Shown here: piece by piece, positions 35,632-44,675 of the stretch
Numbering within the stretch: position 1 is the first letter of the stretch
How the letters are laid out: each line of letters opens with the position of its first letter
NCBI GenBank assembly: GCA_040080965.1
Contig: JBEBHH010000001.1
Span: 1-64,000, forward strand
Length of the DNA stretch: 64,000 nt
Direction: 5' to 3'
Source of the DNA: SHZI01 sp040080965
Lineage (GTDB): Bacteria > Pseudomonadota > Gammaproteobacteria > Steroidobacterales > GCA-2729495
Notes under the pieces: model-generated
What the model saw: the letters and a program-made list of their open reading frames with translations, nothing else
Told to the model about the DNA's origin: nothing
Database searches by the model: none
Made by a program: the position numbers and the translations under genes

Positions 35632-37509
35632 ATGTTCATCTTCCGCTTTCTCGGCAATCTGCTCCGGGCCATCTGGTTCGGCCTGAACACGCTGCGCCGG
35701 ATCCTGCATCTGATCCTGCTGCTGGCGATCTTTGCGGTGCTGCTCGCGGGTGCCGTGGGCCAGCCGAGGGCTGTCCCGTCGACGGCGGCCCTGGTGATCA
35801 ATCCAACCGGCATCCTGGTGGAACAGCTCGAGGGCAGTCCGCTGGACCGGGCGATTGCGGACCTGAACAACCAGGCCCCGCCCCAGACCCTGGTGCGCGA
35901 CGTCACCGACAGCCTTGATCGTGCCGCCACCGACGACCGGATCAAGGTCGTCGTGCTCGACCTGGATGGCCTCCAGGGTGGTGGGCTCGCCAAGCTGCAG
36001 ACGATCGGGGAAAAGATCCAGAAGGTCAGGGATTCGGGCAAGAAGGTCATTGCGACTGGCAGCGGCTTCACGCGGGACCAGTACTACCTCGCCTCGCGGG
36101 CTGACGAGGTCGTCATGCACGAACTGGGGCTCGTGTATCTCGAGGGCTACGAGTACTACCGCACGTTCTTCCGCAGCGCGCTGGAGAAGCTCCAGGTCGA
36201 TCTCAACGTGTTCCGTGTGGGCGAGTTCAAGTCGTTCGTGGAGCCCTACATCCGCGACGACATGTCGGCCGAGGACCGCGAGGCCAGCCAGGTCTGGCTC
36301 GCCGGCCTCTGGTCCGCCTGGGAGCGTGATGTGGCGGCGGCCCGCAAGCTGAAGCCCGGGGCCCTGCAGTCCTATGCCGACGACCTCGCCGGCCGCCTGG
36401 AGGCCGAGAAGGGCAATGCTGCCCGCGCTGCCGTCAGTGCGGGACTGGTCGACAGGCTCATGAGCCGGCCGCAGTTCAACGAATACCTCATGGAACTCGT
36501 CGGGGAAAGCCAGACCGACGAGGGCACGTACAGCGCCATCGACTTCCGGGCCTACGCCATGGCGACGGGCATCGAGCAGCGCCTGCAGGACGGCAAGGAG
36601 CGCAACGTGGCCGTGATCATGGCATCCGGCCAGATCGTGGACGGCGAGGCGGCGCCCGGGGTGGTGGGTGGCGACACCCTGGCCGAAGAGATTCGCAGCG
36701 CCCGGCTCGATGACGCCGTGGATGCCGTTGTGATCCGCATCGACAGTCCGGGTGGCAGCATGTTCGCGTCGGAGGTCATCTTCGACGAGATCGAGGCGCT
36801 GAAGGCCTCCGGTAAGCCGGTCGTCGCCTCCATGAGCAGCGTGGCTGCTTCGGGCGGCTACTACATCGCCATGCTGGCCGACGAGATCTGGGCCCGGAAC
36901 ACGACCATTACCGGCTCGATCGGCGTTGGCGCCCTGGTGCCCACCGTGCCGCGCACGCTCGACAAGCTGGGAGTCCACGTGGACGGCTTCGGCACCACGC
37001 GCCTCGCAGGCCAGCTGCGGGTGGACCGGCCGCTGGGAGACGATGCCCGGCGCGTGCTGACGGCCAGCGTCGAGGATGCCTACAGGATCTTCGTGGGCAA
37101 GGTGGCGGAGTCCCGCAAGCTGACCTTCGAGCAGGCCGACAGTATCGCCAGGGGCCGGGTATGGATCGGGGCGGACGCCCGCGAACGCGGGCTGGTGGAC
37201 CGCATTGGCGGCCTCGACGAGGCGGTCGCGGCTGCAGCTGCCCGGGCAGGGCTCGAGGAGGGGAACTACGGCCGCCGTTACCTGCAGCCGGAACAGTCCC
37301 TGCTACAGCGCATGGCGCTGGAGATTGGCGCGGGCGCCGTGCGGGCGGCGGATCGCGTCGGCCTGGGCTCGTTGCTTGCGGACCTGAGCGGACCTGGATC
37401 CGGGATGGTGGGCGAAGTCGTGGGCCGGCTCGACAGCGAATTGAAGCTGCTGTCGCGCTTCAACGATCCCCGGGGAATCTACGCCCACTGCCTGTGCGTG
37501 ATCGACTAG
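35632..37509 (+). CDS. sppA: Signal peptide peptidase SppA, 67-kDa type
   Basis: A 625-aa inner-membrane serine protease that digests cleaved signal peptides. An N-terminal anchor (about 20-42) is followed by two tandem peptidase-S49 repeats. The catalytic Lys200 lies in FRVGEFKSFVEP in the first half, and the nucleophile Ser407 in SVAASGGYYIAM in the second, as in E. coli SppA. IDSPGGS and GSIGVGALVPT are also conserved. GGAG precedes the ATG. The stop directly abuts the end of the convergent sixA gene. Confidence 0.95.
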   Translation: MFIFRFLGNLLRAIWFGLNTLRRILHLILLLAIFAVLLAGAVGQPRAVPSTAALVINPTGILVEQLEGSPLDRAIADLNNQAPPQTLVRDVTDSLDRAATDDRIKVVVLDLDGLQGGGLAKLQTIGEKIQKVRDSGKKVIATGSGFTRDQYYLASRADEVVMHELGLVYLEGYEYYRTFFRSALEKLQVDLNVFRVGEFKSFVEPYIRDDMSAEDREASQVWLAGLWSAWERDVAAARKLKPGALQSYADDLAGRLEAEKGNAARAAVSAGLVDRLMSRPQFNEYLMELVGESQTDEGTYSAIDFRAYAMATGIEQRLQDGKERNVAVIMASGQIVDGEAAPGVVGGDTLAEEIRSARLDDAVDAVVIRIDSPGGSMFASEVIFDEIEALKASGKPVVASMSSVAASGGYYIAMLADEIWARNTTITGSIGVGALVPTVPRTLDKLGVHVDGFGTTRLAGQLRVDRPLGDDARRVLTASVEDAYRIFVGKVAESRKLTFEQADSIARGRVWIGADARERGLVDRIGGLDEAVAAAAARAGLEEGNYGRRYLQPEQSLLQRMALEIGAGAVRAADRVGLGSLLADLSGPGSGMVGEVVGRLDSELKLLSRFNDPRGIYAHCLCVID

Positions 37510-38019
37510 TCAGGCGGCCGGGTCGCGGCGCGGGTAATCGAACAGCAGCAAGTCGCCCTGGGCGCCGTCGAGGTCGGCCCAGCTCCTGATGTCCAGGCCG
37601 ATGATCACGACGCCGGTGGTCGGGACGTTGTCGATCCCTGCGCCCGTCAGCCTGTTGGCGAGTTCGGTCAGGCCGGGGTTGTGGCCGCAGACAATCAGGT
37701 CGCGGAAACTGCTGTCCTGGCGCGCTATGACCGCAATGATGTCGTCGGGGGACGCGAGGTACAGGTCGTCCTCGCGTTGCAGGAATTCCTGGGGATAGCC
37801 GATTTCCCGGGCAATGATCTGTGCCGTCCGTCGGGCGCGGACCGCCGGGCTCGTGAGAATGAGCGTCGGCCGGGCACCTCTCTCGCGCAGCCGCCGCCCC
37901 ATTCGCGGAGCATCGCGTTCGCCGCGCTCGTTGAGGGGCCGGTCCCGGTCCTTCCCCCCCGGATCATCCCAGGACGATTTGGCGTGACGCAACAGGGTGA
38001 GCTGGCGCTTGCGACTCAT
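37510..38019 (-). CDS. sixA: Phosphohistidine phosphatase SixA-like
   Basis: A 169-aa histidine-phosphatase-superfamily protein: LLRHAKSSWDD with the catalytic Arg11-His12, RPLNERGERDAPRMG, SPAVRARRTAQ and the second His in VCGHNPGLTEL. SixA removes phosphate from phosphohistidine on proteins such as PTS components. It lies 6 nt after sufT and is therefore probably the last gene of the suf operon, though a functional link with Fe-S assembly is not known. Confidence 0.9.
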   Translation of the reverse strand: MSRKRQLTLLRHAKSSWDDPGGKDRDRPLNERGERDAPRMGRRLRERGARPTLILTSPAVRARRTAQIIAREIGYPQEFLQREDDLYLASPDDIIAVIARQDSSFRDLIVCGHNPGLTELANRLTGAGIDNVPTTGVVIIGLDIRSWADLDGAQGDLLLFDYPRRDPAA

Positions 38020-38025
38020 ACCGGT

Positions 38026-38577
38026 CTACATCAGACCGGCTTCGAGTCGCGCAGCCTCCGACATCATGTCCTGGCTCCAGGGCGGATCGAAGACGAGGTC
38101 CACGTCAACCTCCGCTACGGTCGGGATGATGCTGATCTTCTGACGGGCTTCTTCCACGAGGATCTCGCCCATCCCGCAACCAGGGGCCGTCACAGTCATG
38201 CGCAGGCTGACGCCCCGCTGGCCTGACGCGACCCGCCGGATCGAACACTCGTAGACGAGTCCGAGTTCGACGATATTGATCGGGATCTCGGGGTCGTAGA
38301 TGGTCTTTAGCTGCTCCCAGACGAGCGCCTCGAACTGCTCGTCAGTGGCGTCATCCGGCAGGGAGGGCGGAATTACCGGCTCCTTGCCCAGCGCATCGGC
38401 ATCGATTCCCGGTATCCGGACGAGATTGCCGTCGAAGTAGACGGTAAAGCTGCCGCCCATCGCCTGGGTGATGTAGACCAGGGAATCCAGCGGAATCGTG
38501 ACTGGAATACCCGACGGCACCATCAGGCCTGCCACATCGCGCCTGATTACGACGGGTTCGTTGTCCATGCTGCTCAT
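38026..38577 (-). CDS. sufT: Fe-S assembly protein SufT (MIP18/DUF59 family)
   Basis: A 183-aa protein. Its N-terminal half is the SufT-specific region (RDVAGLMVPSGIPVTI, LDSLVYITQAMGG) and the C-terminal half is a MIP18 domain with IYDPEIPINIVELGLVY and TAPGCGMGEIL, the conserved Cys lying in the latter. SufT helps mature Fe-S proteins when iron demand is high, as shown in Staphylococcus. ATG overlaps the sufU stop by one base. Confidence 0.93.
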   Translation of the reverse strand: MSSMDNEPVVIRRDVAGLMVPSGIPVTIPLDSLVYITQAMGGSFTVYFDGNLVRIPGIDADALGKEPVIPPSLPDDATDEQFEALVWEQLKTIYDPEIPINIVELGLVYECSIRRVASGQRGVSLRMTVTAPGCGMGEILVEEARQKISIIPTVAEVDVDLVFDPPWSQDMMSEAARLEAGLM

Positions 38578-39041
38578 CAGGAAGGGCTCTTCTGTTCGGT
38601 GGTCACTGTGCCGGGGGAGGCGTCGAGTGCGGCCAGCAGCGTCCGCCAGGGAAGCGTCGCGCAGCGGATCCGCGCCGGGTACTGGCTCACGCCGGTCAGC
38701 GCAGCGAGGTCCCCGGACAGGCTTCCGCCACCGGATGCCAGGGCGCTCTCGAACTGCCCGATGGCGGCGCGCACCGCGGGGCCTGCGCGACCCTTCGTGG
38801 CTTCGGACATCAGTGACGCCGAGGCCACGCAGATGGCGCAGCCTGAAGCCTCGAAGGCCACGTCCACCAGGGTATCGTTGCTCGTGCGCAGGTAGACCCG
38901 GACCTTGTCGCCGCAGAGCGGATTGTGGCCTTCTGCCTCGCGGTCGTATCGCTCGGGGCGGCGGTGGTTGCGCGGGTGCCGGCTGTGCTCCAGCACGATC
39001 TGCCGGTAGAGGTTCTGCAGGTCAGGGGCCGGGGAGGACAT
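38577..39041 (-). CDS. sufU: SufU-type Fe-S scaffold / sulfur acceptor
   Basis: A 154-aa IscU-like protein. The three conserved cysteines are in NPLCGDKVRV, SGCAICVASASL and RIRCATLPW; the longer spacing and the absence of the IscU chaperone-binding LPPVK motif indicate SufU. In Bacillus SufU accepts persulfide from SufS through a zinc site. The start ATG at 39041 overlaps the sufS stop by one base; a longer frame to 39173 lies inside sufS and is rejected. Confidence 0.92.
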   Translation of the reverse strand: MSSPAPDLQNLYRQIVLEHSRHPRNHRRPERYDREAEGHNPLCGDKVRVYLRTSNDTLVDVAFEASGCAICVASASLMSEATKGRAGPAVRAAIGQFESALASGGGSLSGDLAALTGVSQYPARIRCATLPWRTLLAALDASPGTVTTEQKSPS

Positions 39042-40306
39042 CAGGCAAACATCCGTTGTGCAACCCGCACGGCATCGACGAGTTGATCGATCTCGCCGGT
39101 TGTGTTGTAGAACGCGAAGGATGCCCGGGCCGTTCCGGCAAGTCCAAACCGCTCCATTACGGGCATCGCGCAATGGTGACCCGCACGAATCGCCACGCCC
39201 TGCTGGTCGAGAACCGTGCCGATGTCGTGAGGGTGGATGCCGGCGACATTGAATGACACGAGGCTGGCCTTGTGTCGCGCGGTGCCCACGATCGTCAGTC
39301 CCGGTACCTGCGTAAGGGCTGCCGTGGCGTAAGCAAGCAGCCGGGCTTCCCAGGCGGTGATGTTCGCCATCCCGATGGCAGTCAGGTAGCGGATGGCTGC
39401 TGCCAGCCCTACCGCACCGGCGATGTGCGGCGTCCCGGCCTCGAGCCGGTAGGGCAGGTCGTTATAGGTCGTGCCGCTGAAGCTGACGGTCAGGATCATG
39501 TCGCCGCCTCCCTGCCAGGGTGGCAGTTCGCCGAGGATGGCCTCCCGGCCATACAGCACGCCCGTGCCGGTGGGCCCGCACATCTTGTGCCCGGAGAACA
39601 CGTAGAAGTCGCAATCCAGGTCCAGGACGTCCACGGACTCGTGCGCGATCGCCTGAGCCCCGTCAAGCAGCACGGGAATGCCCCGGGACCGGGCGGCGGC
39701 AATGATCGCCTTGACGGGATTGACCGTACCGAGCGCGTTGGACACGTGGGTGACAGACACGAGCTTCGTGCGCGGACCGAGCAGGTGGATGAACTCGTCC
39801 AGCAGCAGCTCGCCAGCATCATTGATGGGAGCCACGCGCAGCACGGCGCCGCTTCGCTCGCACAGCATCTGCCAGGGCACGATGTTGGAGTGGTGCTCCA
39901 TGGTCGTGATCAGGATCTCGTCGCCGGGCTTCAGCCGCTGCCCGAAGCTGAATGCCACCAGGTTGATGGCCTCGGTCGTGCCCCGGGTGAAGACGATTTC
40001 CCTGACGGACGCGGCATTGATGAACGCCCGGACGGTTTCCCGAGCGCCTTCATAGAGGTCAGTCGCACGGTGGCTGAGGGTGTGGACGCCCCGGTGAATA
40101 TTGGCATGGTCGTGGGTGTAGTAATGCCGGACGGCGTCCAGCACCTGGGTGGGCCTCTGTGACGACGCACCATTGTCCAGGTAGGCGAGCGGGTGGCCGT
40201 TGATCTGCTGGGTGAGGATCGGAAAATCGCGGCGAATGGCCGCAACATCGATCGGCGCCGTCACAGGCGCAGTCCGCGGCCTTTCCTGGTGTGTACCGGC
40301 GGGCAT
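39041..40306 (-). CDS. sufS: Cysteine desulfurase SufS
   Basis: A PLP enzyme that releases sulfur from cysteine as persulfide for cluster assembly. The 421-aa protein shows RRDFPIL near its start, LDNGASSQRP, the PLP lysine in FSGHKMCGPTG and the catalytic Cys379 in AGHHCAMPVM, with the short loop of group II desulfurases. ATG 40306 is chosen; an in-frame GTG three codons upstream (40315) overlaps the sufD stop as GTGA and is also plausible. The frame reaches much further back into sufD without homology. Confidence 0.95.
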   Translation of the reverse strand: MPAGTHQERPRTAPVTAPIDVAAIRRDFPILTQQINGHPLAYLDNGASSQRPTQVLDAVRHYYTHDHANIHRGVHTLSHRATDLYEGARETVRAFINAASVREIVFTRGTTEAINLVAFSFGQRLKPGDEILITTMEHHSNIVPWQMLCERSGAVLRVAPINDAGELLLDEFIHLLGPRTKLVSVTHVSNALGTVNPVKAIIAAARSRGIPVLLDGAQAIAHESVDVLDLDCDFYVFSGHKMCGPTGTGVLYGREAILGELPPWQGGGDMILTVSFSGTTYNDLPYRLEAGTPHIAGAVGLAAAIRYLTAIGMANITAWEARLLAYATAALTQVPGLTIVGTARHKASLVSFNVAGIHPHDIGTVLDQQGVAIRAGHHCAMPVMERFGLAGTARASFAFYNTTGEIDQLVDAVRVAQRMFA

Positions 40307-40311
40307 TTCAG

Positions 40312-41730
40312 TCACGATCCTGCCCCCGGGCCGGCGATCGCGGCATTGCCACCGAGCTTCTCCTCGAGCCGCGCCTCGAGCCGCGCCCGCAGTTCCGGTT
40401 GCGCAATTCCGCCCAGGGGCTCCCGGAGGAATGCAGCGGTAAGTACCTGCCGCGCCGCTGCAGGGTCGAGTCCCCGGGAGCGAAGGTAGAAGAGGGCGTT
40501 GGCATCCAGCTGGCCCGTAGTGGCGCCGTGGCTGCAGCGCACGTCGTCCACGTAGATTTCGAGTTCGGGCTTGGTGTCGATTTCCGCAGTCGCCGCCAGG
40601 AGGAGGTTGCGGTTGGTCAGCGCCGCATTGCTGCCGGCGGCTCCTTCCCGGACGATGATCTTCCCGTTGAAGACGCCTCGGCCGTGGCCATCCGCCAGCC
40701 CCCGGAACGACTCGCGACTGGTGGTCCCGGGGGCCAGGTGTTCGAGTCGCGTGTGGTTGTCGACGTGCCGGTTGCCGTCCGCCAGGAAAAGCCCGTCGAC
40801 TGAGGCTGATGCACCTGCCCCTGCGAGCAGGACGGTCAGGGCGTGCCGGCTGAGCTGTGCGCCGAGGTCCATGCTGGTGATGTGCGTGGAAGCTGCTGCG
40901 GCCAGCTCGATGCGGCTGGTTTCCGTGAGCATCCCGTCGTCCGGCAGAAGTTGCACGCGAACCAGGTTGAGGTGTGCGCCGGACCCCACCCAGGCCTGGG
41001 TGACTGCGTTGCAAAGGGTGCCGGCCGCGCCCCCGTGCTCGAGTATCAGTGTGAACCGGCTGTCCTGCGCGACATCGACCAGGATCCGGGGCTGGCTGAA
41101 CGCTGGCGCGCCGCTGCCCTGGATGAGGATGTGGAGAGGCATCGCTTCCAGGCTGGCGCCGGTCTCTGTGGTAACGAGTATTACGTCGGCAAGGAGCGCC
41201 GAATTCAGGTCCACCAGGGTCTCGGGCGCCACGTCCCCGGACTTGCGGAGCAGGTCGGCCGCGCGGGCCCGCAGTTCCGGCGTCAGCTGGCGAAGCGAGC
41301 CAATGTACAGGCCTCGTGGCATGGCGCCCGGCGGGGCCTGAAGGATTCCGTCGACGATCTGCGCGTGCACTGTCCCGGGGGAACCCGACGTGCCGGGATG
41401 CCCGGCCCCGGCCGTGGAAAAGGCGCTGCCATCGGCTCGGGTATCGATGCCGGCCGGTCGCGCCGCCAGCCCTGCCGCAGCCAGATAGGCTGACCAGCGC
41501 TGCCCGTAGCCGGCGAGGCTGGTGTAGCGCCAGTCCTCGTCCGCGCCATCCGGCAATCCGGACTCATCGAGGCGGGCGAGGGCGGCCACCCGCCGTTCGG
41601 ATGGCCAGCCGGCGACGTCCGTGCCCGCCGGGGCCAGGCTCGCCGCGGCCCGCCAGGGTTTCTGGGGCGTGTCCCTGGACTGCCCGGCGGCCCGGCCGTG
41701 CACTGCCTGTTGCGCTGTTGGTTCGGTCAC
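40312..41730 (-). CDS. sufD: Fe-S assembly scaffold SufD
   Basis: A 472-aa beta-helix protein of the SufBC2D complex. The N-terminal region has DEDWRYTSL, typical of SufD; the core includes DGLFLADGNRHVDNHTRLEHL and the conserved C-terminal RCSHGATTGQLD with a Cys-His pair. Start 11 nt after sufC. Somewhat longer than the E. coli protein (423 aa) because of an Ala-rich N-terminal extension. Confidence 0.95.
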   Translation of the reverse strand: MTEPTAQQAVHGRAAGQSRDTPQKPWRAAASLAPAGTDVAGWPSERRVAALARLDESGLPDGADEDWRYTSLAGYGQRWSAYLAAAGLAARPAGIDTRADGSAFSTAGAGHPGTSGSPGTVHAQIVDGILQAPPGAMPRGLYIGSLRQLTPELRARAADLLRKSGDVAPETLVDLNSALLADVILVTTETGASLEAMPLHILIQGSGAPAFSQPRILVDVAQDSRFTLILEHGGAAGTLCNAVTQAWVGSGAHLNLVRVQLLPDDGMLTETSRIELAAAASTHITSMDLGAQLSRHALTVLLAGAGASASVDGLFLADGNRHVDNHTRLEHLAPGTTSRESFRGLADGHGRGVFNGKIIVREGAAGSNAALTNRNLLLAATAEIDTKPELEIYVDDVRCSHGATTGQLDANALFYLRSRGLDPAAARQVLTAAFLREPLGGIAQPELRARLEARLEEKLGGNAAIAGPGAGS

Positions 41731-41741
41731 GGTGACGGGCC

Positions 41742-42521
<780 letters not shown>

Positions 42522-42538
42522 GACTAATGTGGGGTCGT

Positions 42539-43990
42539 TCAGCCGACCGCACCCTCCAGGCTGACGTTCAGGAGATTCTGGGCCTCGACCGCAAACTCCA
42601 TCGGCAGCTCGCGGAAGACCTGCTTGCAGAAGCCGTTCACGATGAGATTCACCGCATCCTCAGTCGACAGGCCGCGTTGCCGGCAATAGAAGAGCTGGTC
42701 GTCCCCGATCCGGGAGGTGGTCGCCTCGTGCTCGACCACGGCGGAGGGATTCCGCACTTCCATGTAGGGAAAGGTGTGCGCGCCGCACCGGGCACCCATC
42801 AGGAGCGAATCGCACTGGGTGTAGTTCCGGGCGTTCTCCGCCGTCGGCAGGATCTTGACGAGCCCGCGGTAGGCGTTCTGGGCCCTGCCGGCCGAAATGC
42901 CCTTGGATACGATCGTGCTCCGGGTATTGCGGCCAATGTGGATCATCTTGGTGCCGGTATCAGCCTGCTGCAGGTTGTTGGTGACGGCGACGGAGTAGAA
43001 CTCGCCAACGGAATTCTCGCCGCGCAGGATGCAGCTCGGATACTTCCAGGTGATGGCGGACCCGGCCTCGACCTGCGTCCAGGAAATGCGCGAGTTCGCA
43101 CCCCGGCAGTCGCCGCGCTTGGTGACGAAGTTGTAGATTCCGCCTTTGCCATTTTCGTCGCCGGGGTACCAGTTCTGAACTGTCGAGTACTTGATGGTGG
43201 CGTCCCTGAGCGCCACCAGCTCGACGACTGCTGCGTGCAGCTGGTTCTCGTCGCGTTGCGGAGCCGTGCAGCCTTCCAGGTAGCTCACGTGACTGGCCTC
43301 GTCCGCGATGATCAGGGTGCGCTCGAACTGGCCTGTCTTGGCCTGGTTGATGCGGAAGTAGGTGGACAGCTCCATGGGGCAGCGGACGCCCTTCGGAATG
43401 TAGACGAAGGACCCGTCGGTGAAGACCGCGGAATTGAGCGCCGCGAAGTAATTGTCCCGGTAGGGGACCACCGTCCCGAGATACTGGCGGACCAGATCGG
43501 GATGCTCCCGTACCGCTTCCGAGAACGAGCAGAAGATGACGCCGGCTGCGGAGAGCTTGTCCTTGAACGTGGTCGTGACCGAGACGCTGTCAAACACGGC
43601 ATCGACCGCCACGCCGGCCAGTCGTGCGCGCTCGTGGAGTGGAATGCCCAGCTTCTCGTAGGTTTCCAGGAGCTTGGGATCGACCTCGTCGATGGACCTG
43701 GGGCCCGTCGGTGCCTTCGGCGCGGAGTAGTAGGAGATGTCCTGGTAGTCGATGGGCGGATGATGCAGCTTCGCCCACCGCGGTTCGCGGAGGGTCAGCC
43801 AGTGCCGGTAGGCCTTGAGGCGCCACTGCAGGAGGAACTCGGGCTCGCCCTTCTTGGCTGAAATGAACCTGATCACGTCCTCGTTGAGGCCCGGCGGTAC
43901 CGTGTCGGATTCGATGTCGGTGACAAAGCCGTGGGCATAGCGCCGGCCGATGAGTTCTTCAAGCCCCTGGTTTTGAGTGCTGCTGCTCAT
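42539..43990 (-). CDS. sufB: Fe-S assembly scaffold SufB
   Basis: The main cluster-building subunit of SufBC2D. The 483-aa protein has the conserved KKGEPEFLLQWRLKAYRHW opening region, GVIFCSFSEAV, the PKGVRCPMELSTYFRIN segment, the SYLEGCTAPQRDENQLHAAV motif with the conserved Cys and the RGLSTEDAVNLIVNGF end. Start 11 nt after the regulator gene; complete. Confidence 0.97.
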   Translation of the reverse strand: MSSSTQNQGLEELIGRRYAHGFVTDIESDTVPPGLNEDVIRFISAKKGEPEFLLQWRLKAYRHWLTLREPRWAKLHHPPIDYQDISYYSAPKAPTGPRSIDEVDPKLLETYEKLGIPLHERARLAGVAVDAVFDSVSVTTTFKDKLSAAGVIFCSFSEAVREHPDLVRQYLGTVVPYRDNYFAALNSAVFTDGSFVYIPKGVRCPMELSTYFRINQAKTGQFERTLIIADEASHVSYLEGCTAPQRDENQLHAAVVELVALRDATIKYSTVQNWYPGDENGKGGIYNFVTKRGDCRGANSRISWTQVEAGSAITWKYPSCILRGENSVGEFYSVAVTNNLQQADTGTKMIHIGRNTRSTIVSKGISAGRAQNAYRGLVKILPTAENARNYTQCDSLLMGARCGAHTFPYMEVRNPSAVVEHEATTSRIGDDQLFYCRQRGLSTEDAVNLIVNGFCKQVFRELPMEFAVEAQNLLNVSLEGAVG

Positions 43991-44001
43991 TCGGGCCTTC
44001 C

Positions 44002-44472
44002 TCAGCCGGTGGGCAGGCGATGCCGGATGCGGCCCGCGCGCCCGGAGAGGTCCACCAGCGGGAACTCCCGTGGGGGGTGGGCCAGGTCAGCCAGGGTGAT
44101 CTCGCCCAGGGCTCCCCGGATGCCCCGGTTGATCTTTTGCCAGGCGCCGCCGACGGGGCAGCCGTTTTCCAGCTCGCAGCGGCTCTCGGCGGTGCTGCAT
44201 TCTGTAATGCTCAGGGGGCCTTCGAGGACGTCGAGAATGTCCGACGCCGAGATGTTGCCTGGCGCACGGGCCAGCACATAACCGCCCTCCGAGCCGCGCA
44301 CCGAACGCACCAGGTCGCTCCGGGCCAGCAGCTTGAGCAGCTTCTGGACCGTCGGCAGCGCCAGCCGGGTGCCCGCGGCGACATCGCTGGCCGAATGCAG
44401 GCGTCCCTGATGCGCGGCCAGGTGCACCAGGATCATGGTGCCGTAGTCCGTGAGCTTGCTGATGCGGAGCAT
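44002..44472 (-). CDS. Rrf2-family Fe-S regulator of the suf operon
   Basis: A 156-aa winged-helix repressor. The HTH lies at about 1-60 (LRISKLTDYG, TVQKLLKLLARSDLV, GSEGGYVLAR). Cys92, Cys99 and Cys105 follow the spacing of the [2Fe-2S] ligands of IscR. The family is known as SUF-system Fe-S assembly regulator (SufR/IscR-like). As first gene of the suf operon it is likely autoregulated; a site fitting the IscR type-1 operator lies 41 nt upstream of its start codon. Confidence 0.94.
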   Translation of the reverse strand: MLRISKLTDYGTMILVHLAAHQGRLHSASDVAAGTRLALPTVQKLLKLLARSDLVRSVRGSEGGYVLARAPGNISASDILDVLEGPLSITECSTAESRCELENGCPVGGAWQKINRGIRGALGEITLADLAHPPREFPLVDLSGRAGRIRHRLPTG

Positions 44473-44509
44473 TGCCGTGGGGTGGTCCTGGTGCGGTCCC
44501 GTGACGAAA

Positions 44510-44515
44510 TCTATA
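44510..44515 (-). promoter_or_regulatory. Possible -10 box of the suf operon
   Basis: On the minus strand TATAGA occupies 44515-44510, overlapping the first bases of the operator at 44513-44537. The -35 position falls on CATACT (44538-44533), a poor match, also inside or beside the operator. Binding of the regulator would therefore block RNA polymerase. TSS would be about 32 nt before the regulator ATG. Confidence 0.45.
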
Positions 44516-44537
44516 TGGGACTATCTTAGTCCAGTAT
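44513..44537 (-). promoter_or_regulatory. IscR type-1-like operator
   Basis: A 25-bp near-palindrome with ATA at one end, GACTA and TAGTC flanking a TCT centre, and TAT at the other end. The inner GGACTA-TCT-TAGTCC part is a perfect 6-bp inverted repeat. The layout and half-sites follow the known type-1 IscR consensus (ATA...GACT....AGTC...TAT) used by [2Fe-2S]-IscR. The adjacent regulator has the matching three-cysteine spacing. This points to cluster-dependent repression of suf. Confidence 0.75.
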
Positions 44538-44675
44538 GGTTGAAGTGGAAACCCTCGGGCCGGCCGGTGCGGAGGGGAATTTGCTATTCTTCTCCGCCGC
44601 GCTGGACCTCGGGACTGCCCGTAGCCTGCGCGCGCACCCCAGCGCGACCTGAATAAGAAACCGGAGGTTTATGTC

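Noticed and set aside
39042..39173. N-terminal extension of sufU into sufS
   Set aside because: The added 44 residues lie wholly within the sufS coding region in another frame; the ATG at 39041 overlaps the sufS stop by one base and opens the SufU fold.
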